From Nematostella vectensis (lineage: Eukaryota > Cnidaria > Anthozoa > Actiniaria > Edwardsiidae): a stretch of DNA of 64,000 bases. Of the stretch, positions 11,237 through 23,100 are shown piece by piece. The notes under the pieces were generated by a model. The model saw nothing but the letters and a program-made list of their open reading frames with translations, was not told the DNA's origin and searched no databases. Location: NCBI RefSeq assembly GCF_932526225.1, contig NC_064035.1, positions 16,791,969 through 16,855,968 of the forward strand. The letters are read 5' to 3'. Position 1 is the first letter of the stretch. The number at the start of each line of letters is the position of its first letter. Made by a program: the position numbers and the translations under genes.

Positions 11237-14200
11237 TATTTCAAAGGAGCACTTGCACGTTTTAAGAGTGACTACATTTCAGAAAGCTCGATATCATGCG
11301 GAATAACTAAAATAACCATCCCAGTTAAGTGGAGCTCTTTTTACTCGCCTTATATCGGACGTGTCGGGATAGTTGGTCCCCGAGTGTCCGATACATAACC
11401 TCAAAACCCTAGGCGTCCTTTTCACTTTCAAACATATCATTATACTTAAAAATAGCAGACGCTCTTACCTTCTGAAGATGTGATCAAGGAAATATCGAGA
11501 TTTCCAGAAGCTATACCCGTCAAATCACTGGAAAATTTCTATAAATAAAAAGGCAGCTGAATAACCTGTCAAAAAACTCTCGTTTATGACGTAAGATTAG
11601 AGAGCAAGATAATTCTAATGACTCTTATAGGGATATTTAGTAGGAGGGCATAGAAAGGTTCACGGCAAGTGAAGAATTTGAAAATGTATGAAATGAAAAA
11701 AGCCCTAAAGTTTGTGAACTCTGAGTAGTCCTGCCAGTTCCTTAATTAATTTAATGGATAGTATTTATCATTGTCGTAACCATCAAACTTGATACAAGTC
11801 AAGTATTACCTTGAGATCTATGAATGTAGAACATTTCTTGAAAGCTTTGGTTGTCTCCGACGTTTCCTTACTCCCTTCCTTGCAGTGGACAAAGTGAAGA
11901 AGAACCGGTTCGTTCCCCAGCCCACACTCAGGTGTATATCCATCAACCTACAATACAATAAGGTATTTTCGAGTTACGAAAGTTTACCCTCTCTGTTAGC
12001 TCCATAGTACTTCAATAGACGCCCAGACAACATGGACGATGCTTTGCCAATTCCAAGCACGTCAGAAAAGGGGGTGGTGGAGTGGGGGTGGGTTTTTTTT
12101 TCATATCTCCAGAATGCCTACGCAGACCTAGTTTTCCTGCAGCTTGTCAGAAAGATATTTTAAACCAATACCAGTATACAAAATGAAAAAGAAAACAGGA
12201 TTAAAAGGGAAGGTACGCCAGTAAATATTGCAATGGTGTTTGTGAATTACACCCAAATAGCGCCTGCTTACAAACCTGCTTGCCATCCCATACGAACACC
12301 TCCAACTCACTGCAGCTGTCACATTCTGATAACGAAACATTTTTCTCTAACATACAAGAAAAAAACGTGCATAAGCGATTGTCAAAAACCTTGTGATATT
12401 ATCACGTTCGATTATCTGTGCTAATGAACACGTAGATTCTAAGCAACCTAAAAACAGCGATAAATGTTTGTCTAGTTTTCATTCAGGAGGGTCATACCGG
12501 TCACATCTTCGTATAAATGAAGGCCTACTGGAAGACTTCTCGCTGAATGGACTCTGCAGCGATCGAGCACCCTGCCTGATCTCGTACAAACCTAAAGTAA
12601 CAGCTGGTATCAACCACTTCTCTGAATGTTTCGGGGAAATGTTGACGGGGCAGATATGTGAGTTATATCTAGAGGACTGAAGCCAAAAACGTTCTCCTTG
12701 AGCCGAGAAACACTTGTAGTAACATATCTTACAACGGAACCCTTGAGAACCAAGTGCATCAATGAAGCTTGTTGAATACAGGGAAAGCATTTAAACGAAG
12801 TCATGTTGATTTTATAAGTTTAGGAGCATCTTATAAAAGCTTGTGTGACAATCATATATTCACACAACACCTGATTTAAGATGGAACAATCAACATTTCA
12901 AATGACTGATAGTTTATTGATATTGGTAAGGTAGATCAAGGAATGGTATGATGCGATAGTCACCTACCTTGTAAACGTCTTCTTTGATAAACTCACTGAC
13001 CAGTTTTCTTCGGTCAACGGTGACAACATCTGACACAGATAGACCCTAGGTGCAAAGTTAGAGATCAGAATAAAACTGCAAAGATAACAGTCGTTTGTAG
13101 CAAAATAGAATCAGTAAATAAATCTTTTCTTGTTACTACCATAACCACTTAGTTGGCTATTGTTTATTTCATAATGTTCATGGTTATTTCACGTTTTGCG
13201 ATGGTGATTTATGCACCTAGTGTACTAGCCCGATTGACTGTTTACCTGTCTCCGGGTCAAAACCCCATCATCAGAAATAGCGAAATCAGAAGCAAAGTGA
13301 ACGGCCACGTTGATAAGGTTCTGTTGTATGTCGTACTCCTTCCTATAAAGTAAGGTTGGTAAGCTTTAATTTGAGTAAAACATCAAGCATTTCATCCATC
13401 GCATGGTTGTATACCTTGCATGGTGTAACTCCTTGTTCAACTGCTCGACTTCATCTAACAGCCAGGGTGGCACTAAGGACAGCAAACTCTCTGTTAGAGG
13501 GAAATAAACCAAAGCTAGTATTATTGTAAGCGTATGAAAAGTGTCATACTGAAATCGTTTAATTTACCTTTTTTGGGCGCTGTTGAGTGCGTACTTTTTC
13601 TTCTGTAGAAGAGCATGTAGGCACTCTCCTTCCCTGCAAATTGTCGCTGAATATCAGACTGGTTGATGCACCATACTCGATGGTCATTGAAGTCAAACCA
13701 GTTGCCGTTCACATCAGAACTATAAGAACATTGAGTGCATTGACTGTAATAGCTGAATTTGAAAAACCGAACTTCTAACTAAATGAAATTCTGACTCTGC
13801 CGTCGAAAAATAGCTACTGAAAGTAGCTGGGTAATAAAACTCCCTAGAAGTGCTACATTCAAGAATAGTTAATAGAGGGGAATGGTTACGAAAAACTCGG
13901 CGAACTTCAAAGGTCGAACTCTTTGTTTATTTGTTTGTTTGTTTTTCTTGCCCTTGTTTTTCTTGCCCTGTTACGTGCTTGTGTAAATGAACAAGTCGAG
14001 GGTACAGGATGAGATAATATAATATAAGTGAATGTAACCTCTGCTCTTTGTATTAATGCCGCAACACATGTTTTCTTGGCTTGATTTTTGCAGGATCGTG
14101 ATCATGCGACAAGGCAGGGAGTACCTGTTGTTTATACCCTTTGAAGTTCATCGGGTTTTGTAACTATCTCCTTCATTCAACTATGATTTAAGAACATATA

Positions 14201-17200
14201 TCTCTGTCACGAGAATACATATGTGGTCCTGCATTGGTAATTTTTCTAATTTTACCTTTTAGGTGGAGAACCTGTATTTCTTGTCATTTGTCGTGTCGTG
14301 TTTCCACACTCAAACATTTCTGGGTTATAGTCAGAACTGACCAGTTCAACTTCGCCATCATTAACAGCAAAGATGTCGGAATACCTAACAAGAAACTGCA
14401 AAGGAAAAAGAAAAAACTAGCAACAACTTTCATTGATTTTGTTATTTATTACTGGCAGCTTACCTTGCGAATTGGTCCACACTGGGTCTTGAAACGCTTA
14501 TTCCACGTTCGCCCTGTTTCCTTGAGCAAAATCTAAAACCAAATTACAATGTTTTTAAGTCAATAGCAGTAATAATTCTCAAACTAACAAAACCAACAGC
14601 ATATTTTTTTCAATCGTTTGGTGTAGCATGTGTGCAGTGACTTCCTAGAATCATTCCATACAACAGTTCCTCGTCATTTGCCACCTTCCTGATAATCCCA
14701 GCAGCTAGTCTCATTAATGTGCTTATATTTCTCTTTTATCCAAAGCACCATTTTCCAATATTCTCCTACCTGACAAAGCCTGTTGATAGATGTCTTCCCA
14801 CCAGCTCTCTGAAGCAAACGCATCAGCAGCACTACAGGATCTGAACAGCTTACAACATCATCAGAACTAGTACCAGTTGATGATGGTCTCAAATGAATTT
14901 CTTCCTCTTCCTGAAAATAGAATGATTTACACCAATCAATTTTTTTTAGCTATCAAAAAATGATGTTCTATTTTTCATTCAAAAGTAAATATGTTCCATG
15001 CAGTAGTCCATACTGACTGAGATTCTTAGAAATCGTTTTGCCTTACCATTAGTTATGTGCCATGAATTTGTTATGCAATGGAATCCTGTTAACTTGAACT
15101 CTCAAGGTAGAGAGGAAAGAGTGAAAGCTAGAGGGAAGCTCAAATTAAAACTGAGTAACAGTTATAGTGCTTCCTAATTCTTTTTCTATTTATTTAACAA
15201 TTACATTTTGCACAGACAAAATAACTGAAACTAAAAAAAAAACATGTAGGATGAAATTAATAAAGCCACTAATGATTGCACTTTAAGAAAATTTCTATTC
15301 TTAAAGCAAGAACTTATAACCTGAAAAAAAACAAAGTTGACCGAAATTGCTTGATCGACCTCATTATCATCGACTCCCAGCAATATTGTGCAGGCATCTG
15401 AAGGGGGTAGACTGCGTACTTCTGTACACTTTGATGACAATTCTTAAAATGATAAAATTCCTAGTGCACATTAAACCCTCCTTCCTGATGATCGCCTTGA
15501 AGAATACTTTAATGAACTCTTACTGGTGTAGTCCATTTGCCAAGTCCAATATCATCTCTGACATAGGCATGGTAGTGGCCCCCGTGACAGCTCCCCCTGA
15601 TAAAATAACATCCAGTCACTTCATAAAAAGATCCCCTATAATTTATTTAAGACTTTGCATACCTGTGAATCACAACTGAAAACAGCTCATAAAGATCATT
15701 CTCGCTTGGGTGTGTACAGAATGGAGACATGTCAAGTAGCATGGGAAATGTAAACTTTCTTGTATCCTTGATTCTGTCAAATGTCTTAATGTCGTAAGTG
15801 AATCGCAACAAGGAGAATGTAAGGACTGGTGGAAGAGCCCTCAGTCTGGAGAACTAAAAGTACAACAAGCTATGACTCTTAGGGTTCATAATTATTACAA
15901 TCATCATTGTCATCATCAGTCATTTATCAGTGCAACCTATCAATATCATCACTGCAAATAATTGTTAGTTCTCATCACCATCTTCATTGTCTATTACTCT
16001 CATAGCACCATTGCCATCATCCCTAACATTGTTATCATTACCGTCGCTCCTCTTAGCATTACCATTAGCAATAGCATCATCATCACATCAACAACATTAC
16101 CACCATCACCATCAGTGCTTTTGTCGTCATTTCATCATAGTATATCAATCATGATTATCGTCATCTGCCTTTTTCAAAACCATCAACATAATCATCATTA
16201 TCATCACCATCACCTCTCTCAGTATCATAATCTTCGTCACAAATCAAATTAATATATGCTTAAGTTATTTATTCATTGTAATCCTTTTTATACAGTGGCT
16301 TGCCTTGGCTGCATCAACAAGTTTATCACAATGACCACATCTGTATTGATTGCTACCAGAAAGAATCTCAGCATCAAGATATGAGAACTTTAAGCTTTGC
16401 TCGAGACTTCCACTACCAGAAACAACCATTTGGAGGTCAAGAAAGTCTTCCTGAAAAGCCACACAACAAAATGTATGGAACTGTCAGCTATGAAAAAATA
16501 TCAAATATCAGTTAAATGAACTTGAAATGAAAATGTTGTTGTTGAAAAAAGCTGAAACCTTGTGAGTACTCGAAAAAAATGTGAATTGTTTGAAAAAATA
16601 TCAAATTTTTGTTATTCTAGACAAATAGAAAAGATAAAAGGCACTAAAACATACTTCTCTTTCACTGATTGTCTGACACTCTTGGCAAACAACCTGCAAC
16701 AAGAGTTTTCAACTTAAACAATTCTGATAATACTGTAAATAATACATTTTCCCCTTACTCCTCGAAACCAAAGGCTTGCCTATGAGCTCTGTTTACTGGG
16801 TACCAAGAAAATATTACACAGCAGCTTGTTTAAAGTCAATCACCAATACAATACTATAATTCATTTAATTTCGATAACGTGGGAAGTGGTTACCCAATCT
16901 CCTGAGCTTAAATGTCGACAAAATATAACTTCTCAACCCAGGCCTCAGGAAACTGTCCTGACAACTTTATGGAGTAAGGATTGTCAAAATGATATTGATA
17001 AATATCATTTTCTTGGTAAAAAATTCAAGGGACTGGACTCAAGGATAACAATCCAAAAAATAGGATAAAGAAAACCTTCATCGACCACCTTTCTTAGAAT
17101 GCATTGTGACAGGCATATATTTGACCATCTTTTTCTGCCTTCAAGAAAATTCTACTTAATAGAAAAATATAAAAACAAAGGTTTTGTGGGTTTTCAAAGG

Positions 17201-19291
17201 TTTTCTCTGTCTGTAAGAAATTCCTCTGCATGTTGGCTAAAAAAGTTGAGCCTAACAAAAAAAACTTCTTCATTAACCCATTGACTCCTATATTTATGAG
17301 TTGAATTTGCAACAATTTTTTAGCTGAATTTACAAAAAAAAAAACAGGCTGAAAACAGATACCTCCCCCATATTTTCAGTTATATAATCTTGTTTGGCTT
17401 TGCCTGGATGAGAAAATAATTTTCTAATTAATCACAGCTCTACTAAATGCTGTCTTTTCTGAAACCAACTTGTTTAAAAATTGTTTACTCTGCTATTCTG
17501 GGCCTGTTATGACCTGGAATTGATTTGTTTTGCTTTGGGGTGAAAAAACCATCCGACTTTGGGGAGAGGGGTGTTGACGAGCCCTGCCCTCATAAATTTT
17601 TCCCTGGATCTCCCAGAATGCTTTGTAATCCGTAATGGCATCCAGGTGGTTTCACAAAACTTCAAGGAGTGTACATTGTGTTTTGAGGCCATGGGAATGG
17701 ATCAGAGGATCAGAATAAAGGTATCTATGTATACCTTGGGCTGTGTATGCTGATCTTTTTCATGTGTGGTATTTTGAGCGTTTTGTTGAGGGGTGATTCT
17801 GCTTTTTTTTTTCTTGTTCGATTTTAAGTTTGTCAAAGAACCTGAGCTACAAACCGGTTGAGGGGTCAATGTGTTAAACTACCATATTGTGTTCACCAGC
17901 CAGAAGTTTACAAAGTGGTTACCACTTCCCAGTCAGCAAAATTAAATAGCAGCGAAAGCTTGAGGACAACCCCAGGCTCAAAATAACAGAGCACAAGGCA
18001 TCTTGCACACATCAAAATATAGTAGTGTATGTAGCTCATACCTGTGTAACAAATGTTCCATGATAAAGGGAGCGGATCAAATGCTCTCCTGAAGTCCCTA
18101 TGAGTGAAGACTCAATGGCACTGAATAATATTCTGTTGAGCTCCTGAACATCATGTTGCTGTCCTGACTAGAGAAAACATAATCATCCAGCATCATCAGA
18201 TATACAGACCACGAACAGGTTGCCTGTGTAACAGGTGTTTCTAGAAAAAGGGAGTGCATAGATTGTGCAGTTTACTCTTCGCTTATTATCTAATTTCACT
18301 AGAACCAAACAGAAACACTTTTTGATAATGGTTATAAATACAGTGCGGAAACTGTGTCTCAGAGAAAAATCCCCCTCTCTTATTTTCTCCATCCAGCGGG
18401 ACTGCAATTAGCTTAATTTAAAGACAGAACCCGACTTCCTGCAAGTAGGCTATATGTAGAATAGATATGGAAAAAAAATTATGTTAGGTGAAAATAAACA
18501 CTGTTGTTGGAAAAGTTAATGATAGCAATTTTGAAGACAAGTTATCAAATATCTATTATCATCTGCCCTGCTTTATCATACAAAAATCCATCACATGAAG
18601 AAATAACTTGTTGATAAGGAGCATGTCGTCACCTACCTATTGTTTTTTTTACCTGAGCAGTAGACCATCCAAAGCTTTCTGTGAGATCCTGTGTACTTGT
18701 ACTTTCTTGCTCTAGTAACAGCAGTTTAGCAAACACTTTTTGTAGCTGAAGGGGTATAACCCTGGTCTAAGGTAAAATAATATGAAGACATTGACATTGT
18801 GACATTAGGCATATGACAATTATTCTTTTTACAATTAGTATTTACAATAAAATTATAATCTGACGCGATCAACTGCACTGCAAAACAATCATCATTACCT
18901 TAACTCCAAGTTTGCTCTGATCATTAGCAAGGAGTTCGTCTTTTTCAAGTTTTAATATATTTTCTGAAGAAAACAAGAACAACAAGAAACAGGAAACGCA
19001 GTAAAAAAAGGAAAAAAATAAGATAATTAAAAATGTAAGCTACACTACTACAAGGGGTTCAAAGATCATTAAAGACAAAGCCAAAATACCTGTAAATTCC
19101 GGAGTAAGAAAAAGTGTCTGAATAAGCGAATTCAAGTAACATGTCCCCCCTTGGTTTTGAAGGCCACAGAAGCCCGTAGAACCTCTCTCACGGGCTGGGC
19201 TATTTGATGTGCTGTCACTTGTCTTGGAGATTGGTGGTTTCTCCTCGCACGATGCATTTGGCTTTTCGTCCAAAAACAAATCTCCGAACAT
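7307..19291 (-). CDS. USP40: USP40-like ubiquitin carboxyl-terminal hydrolase
   Basis: Cysteine-protease deubiquitinase. Exons in transcript order: 19090-19291, 18899-18963, 18653-18766, 18042-18167, 16655-16693, 16304-16450, 15663-15853, 15524-15596, 14770-14910, 14464-14532, 14256-14395, 13568-13719, 13415-13490, 13246-13342, 12968-13045, 12498-12591, 12276-12325, 11810-11947, 11469-11538, 11117-11157, 10926-10996, 10544-10631, 10158-10229, 9773-9827, 9640-9693, 9446-9534, 7720-7756, 7307-7443. They join in phase to 902 codons. The N-terminus MFGDLF matches vertebrate USP40. The Cys box QGGTCYLNS has Cys at about residue 51, followed by QHDVQEL, two CxxC pairs (VCQEC, RCGHC) and the His box GGHYHAYV at about 302. 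Later exons match USP40 blocks such as GKESAYMLFYR and VFVWDGK. Intron 6 has a GC donor. About 35 residues before exon 27 and the last 200 or more residues of human USP40 were not found. Confidence 0.9.
7427..7660. repeat. Tandem copies of the USP40 exon 28 acceptor
   Basis: On the minus strand exon 28 begins after TGATCAG with GGGAGTGGCGGCTGTGTA. Two further copies of this junction lie upstream in the same intron, at about 7490-7521 and 7626-7655. Each carries GGGACTGGCGGCT, and the nearer copy also keeps TGATCAG. The spacers contain repeated TCTGACCACGGAATAAAAC blocks. Confidence 0.75.
8393..8938. mobile_element. MITE with TTAA ends and 50-bp inverted termini, family B
   Basis: The left end reads TTAAACACGATGTTCCGC and the right end is its inverted counterpart, GCGGAACCTCGTGTTTAA. 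Similarity between the ends continues inward for about 50 bp, through a CTCCTCCCAC block and GGGCTCAA. The TTAA at each end looks like the target duplication used by piggyBac-type elements. No transposase is present. A related, rearranged copy lies at about 36983-37430. This copy sits in the USP40 interval where one exon could not be found. Confidence 0.75.
11180..11239. repeat. (ATC)n microsatellite
   Basis: About 20 copies of the triplet lie in the USP40 intron between exons 19 and 20, just above exon 20. The apparent poly-Ser frame is an artefact of the repeat. Confidence 0.95.
15895..16250. repeat. ATC/CAT-rich degenerate microsatellite region
   Basis: A 350-bp USP40 intronic stretch of degenerate CAT/ATC triplets between exons 6 and 7. 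The open frame through it is compositional. Confidence 0.7.
16694..18041. other. Large USP40 intron 4 with a MITE insertion
   Basis: Exons 4 and 5 flank this 1.35-kb interval and join directly in the USP40 alignment (HGTFVTQ to VVCQEC). Apart from the MITE at 17273-17877 nothing else was recognised. Confidence 0.6.
17273..17877. mobile_element. TTAA-bounded MITE, family A (copy 1)
   Basis: It begins TTAACCCATTGACTCCT and ends AGGGGTCAATGTGTTAA, an imperfect 17-bp inverted repeat that includes TTAA at both ends. Internal sequence (for example GACCTGGAATTGATTTGTTT) is shared with the copy at 51281-52262. TTAA ends with a CCC start suggest a non-autonomous piggyBac-like element; this is inferred. 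The insertion is in a USP40 intron. Confidence 0.8.
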
Positions 19292-20131
19292 CAGAAACTA
19301 TACCAAACTATCATTATTCCAATCAGTGTTTTGACTTGCCAACATCACTTTTCTTCCAGGCGTTCCAATGAATATGGCAAAGGGCTGGGGAGACATAGGA
19401 CACAGGCTGACCACCAAGGACCGAAATGGGTATTGGTTAGCGGGGGTAGGTAGGCTTTATAAGGGGGAACACGATAACTATGATTCGCCTTATTTCACCC
19501 AGAGAAAACGGGGAAAATAAAAACATCTTATACTAGGAAAGGTTCATCTTTAAATTTGTTTCATCCGTTATTATCACTCAACATTAAAGCAAACCTTGAA
19601 ATTGGTCTGGCGTATGTTAGAACTAAGATGACAATTATGAGTGGTGATATTAGGCCAAGTAAAAATAAAAACACGTTAATCGTCCTGATAAGATCAAAGC
19701 AGGAAGCATGCGGCCCTTTTTATTTCACAAAGGAAATTCCCGCGATGTTGCAAACGGATGAAAAAAATCGTAGGAAAAGCCTTGAAACGGGAACGTCTGT
19801 CTTTATTTCAATGCCCAGGCACCGCTAACGCACGAAATTTGAACTTCTGGCGAACAAACAATAAAAAAGCAGCAGAAATAATTAAATAAAATATAAAAAT
19901 ATATATTGATCTGTTGATGCGACCTCGAAAAAGGATGCGGGCCGGGACAATAAACTTTTTTCGCTGCGGTTGAATGCTTGAAGGTCAAGAGGACTTGGCC
20001 CGGCTGCTAAGGCGTCACATAAACAAACTCTTATCAGCCAACCGTCACAGAAGCTGAAAAGGGATTACCGTTGCGTTCACGCTTTCTGCTGAAGCACAAG
20101 GTTTCATGTTCATTTTGGAGTAACTACGAAT
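19292..20131. promoter_or_regulatory. Divergent intergenic region between USP40 and SLC23
   Basis: The two genes start head to head with 840 bp between their ATG codons and no intervening exon, so both promoters must overlap or lie close together. No TATA box was picked out with confidence. Shared regulation is possible but not shown. Confidence 0.5.
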
Positions 20132-23100
20132 ATGGATTGCAGCTCTGATATCGAGGTGAGCATTTGAAATATCCAGAATTGCCGCTCTTCTAGAATATTA
20201 GTATGCCATATGAGGACAAACTTTGCTTCCAAACAAGAAACTCCCCTTTAGGGAGATCATCCCTATGAACCCACAAAACTCACTAGGGATAGGAGCTGTT
20301 GGAAGAGAATAATACTAGTATTGGCTAAAGTTGACCCCTGAAAAATTGTGCTAGATAGATCTAAGTCAAGGAGCTAAAATTTATTTATTCGGTACACATG
20401 CATACAGTTTGCATTCCATCGCTGCAGTACAACAAACAAATTTTGTGCATAAACTCACACCACTAAAGACTACTGCCAAACCGGTAATGGTTTCATCTTC
20501 TATCTTTTCTATCGAATTATTCGACACGAAAGGCGGGGTTGAGGGCTAGCATTTTTCTCTTTTGAATGTTTATTATTATTTAGAATTAACTATTTATCCT
20601 ATTATCTACGACAAACAACATAAACTCACAAAAAAACTAACAGCAACTTCAACTAAAAATAGAGAACCCAAATGGAATAGCTAGTTTGTTTATGGAGCTG
20701 TCTATCTGTTTTGGGCCTTTTCGTGATCTGAATTGTGATCAGCTTTAAGAGTCAACAAACTCGGTTGCTTGTTTACTTCAATGTTTTAATTGCAAATTTT
20801 GGTTGGTAGATTACTTCAAATTCTTTGATGTCGGTGACGAAAAACATGTTTCGTTTCGGCTCATATCGATATTTGACTTGTTATTGGGGCTACCTCTAAT
20901 AGGCGGTAGACAGCATGTGTTATTTGTTCGCGAGGCTATCATTACGATGTCAAGAAATTAACCGAAGTGCCACATACATCTGGTATTACATTAAAACTTC
21001 CGTCAAAAACTCATTAACATACTTGACAAATCTCATCCTCGGGGACCCAGGGCGTCGCGGAGATTGGGCACACAGGGAGCGTGGCGCGAGAAAGAAACAG
21101 GCTGAAAGACGTCTTTCAGTGCTCTTTCTTTTTCAAGCGCTCCCTGTGTGCCCAATCTCCGCGACGCCCTGGGTCCCCGAGGATGAGATTTGTCAAGTAT
21201 GTTAATGAGTTTTTGATCAAAAACGCGCAAAACTACACGCAAGTTATAAAAAAACGCGCAAAACGACACGCAAGTTATCAGTCACGCTTTGCAGTCTCAT
21301 GCCTAGTGCACACTAGTGACACAACGACATAACAACATAGGCGCACGCACGACATAAAAGAAAAAAAAAACATGTTTTTTCTCTTGTGTTGTTATGTTCA
21401 TGTCGTTGAGTTGGGCTTATGTCAAAGTGTCGAACCCTCCACTCTTGAACATAAGAAGATAAGGGTGCACGCGCCTATGTCATTATGCAAGAGACCATGA
21501 TGTAAGAGAACGACGAATCCCCCGTATTAAGCCCCATCTAAACTAACAATTTTTAGTTGACAATTTTTAATTGACAACTATATTTGTTGGCATCTACACT
21601 AGCAATTTTTCATGAGTGACAATCTTTAATTGCCGAGAAAAAGCAAACCTGCTAGCTTTTGAGCAACTATAGTTGCCACATAAAAATTGCAAACTTTGCT
21701 CCATCTACACTAGCAAATAAAAATTGTCACATAAAAATTGTTAACTAAAAATTGGTAGTGTAGATGGAGCTTTAGGGTATGTTCCAATGATGACGTCCGC
21801 GAAAGCTATTTTTAGAACAAGCAGTTATTTTTAGATACACCTCTGATTGGTTAGCGATCACGTTTCCTAGCAACATGAGTCTACGCGCGATCACATCTTG
21901 AGCAATGTGAACCGGCAAAGGCTGTTTTGGAAATCTTTTTGACCGAAAATACCTTCCTTTTTTACGAATGCTGTGAAAATATTCTTCCATAGAGTACGCT
22001 GGATCCAATCACCGTTTCTGGGACATTGAAGTGCGTAGAGTGCGTGATTTTAGGCTCTGGGATCAAATTTTCACTGCTGATTCGCAAATTATAACACAGC
22101 AATCAAATCATAAATCTGTGTTTATAAAACACAATTCTACATCCAGAACTTATTACCATTATATTCACACCGATACTGTGGTTATTAAGACAGGTATTTC
22201 ACATATAAAAGATTTCAAGTCTATATAATGAAGTAAATCTTATTCCAGCATGATTTCTGAACATTTGCGTGTAGAATTGAAGCTCATTCATCTAAAAAAT
22301 GTTGTAAATCAAAGAAAAATAAAGGCATTCTTGTATTAAAATACCTAACATAGACTCTGAGAATGCCTAGGTATTCTATCTCACCGAATTGCAGAGAAAA
22401 AGAACGTTTTAGGAGTCTGCACTATGCATCTTGAATGAACTCCAAATTCACCGTCTCCCCGTTCAATTATTTATTTATAACATTTAGATAACTGGACATT
22501 AGATAACTTAACAGATACCAGGACACCACCCTATGAGTAGCATTGTGATCATGAGCCTTGAAGAGCAGCTAAAAAGATAAAAACAGGTCGCGAACGAAGT
22601 AAAGAAGTGCAGAGGGAAAAAAATTTTGTGAAATTGTACTAGCTCGTGGTGCCCATAACCAAATATGGCGCGACGAACCATATATGGATGCTATTGACAA
22701 ACTCGCGCAATCTAAAAATAGCTTTCATGGACGACATGGGCCACGGGGATTCGTTCTCTTGTATCATGGTCTCTTGCATTATGTCGTTATGTCACTAATG
22801 TCTACCAGGCATTATGCTATAGAGTCACGCAACATCGTTACCCTGATGAGGTTTTACTTGCAGGCCGTGACCGAAGGGAAGCGAAAGATGAAGAAGCGCG
22901 TCGGGGGGTTAGCGTACATGATCAACGAAACGCCCCCCTGGTATCTGTGTATTCTATTGGGTTTCCAGGTAGGTATACATAGACCAAACCCCCCCCTCCC
23001 CCCCCAGTATCTGTTAAAGGTGGATCAATAGAACGCCCTCCGGCACCTGTGCAACTCTGTACAGAGAGATTTCATCCAATAGATAATTATCCTTTGTTGC

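Noticed and set aside
12393-12680. 95-residue plus-strand frame
   Set aside because: It overlaps USP40 exon 16 on the minus strand, which matches the family and keeps phase.
15314-15411. Possible extra USP40 exon
   Set aside because: It has splice-like ends, but the phase does not fit and exons 8 and 9 join directly in the USP40 alignment.
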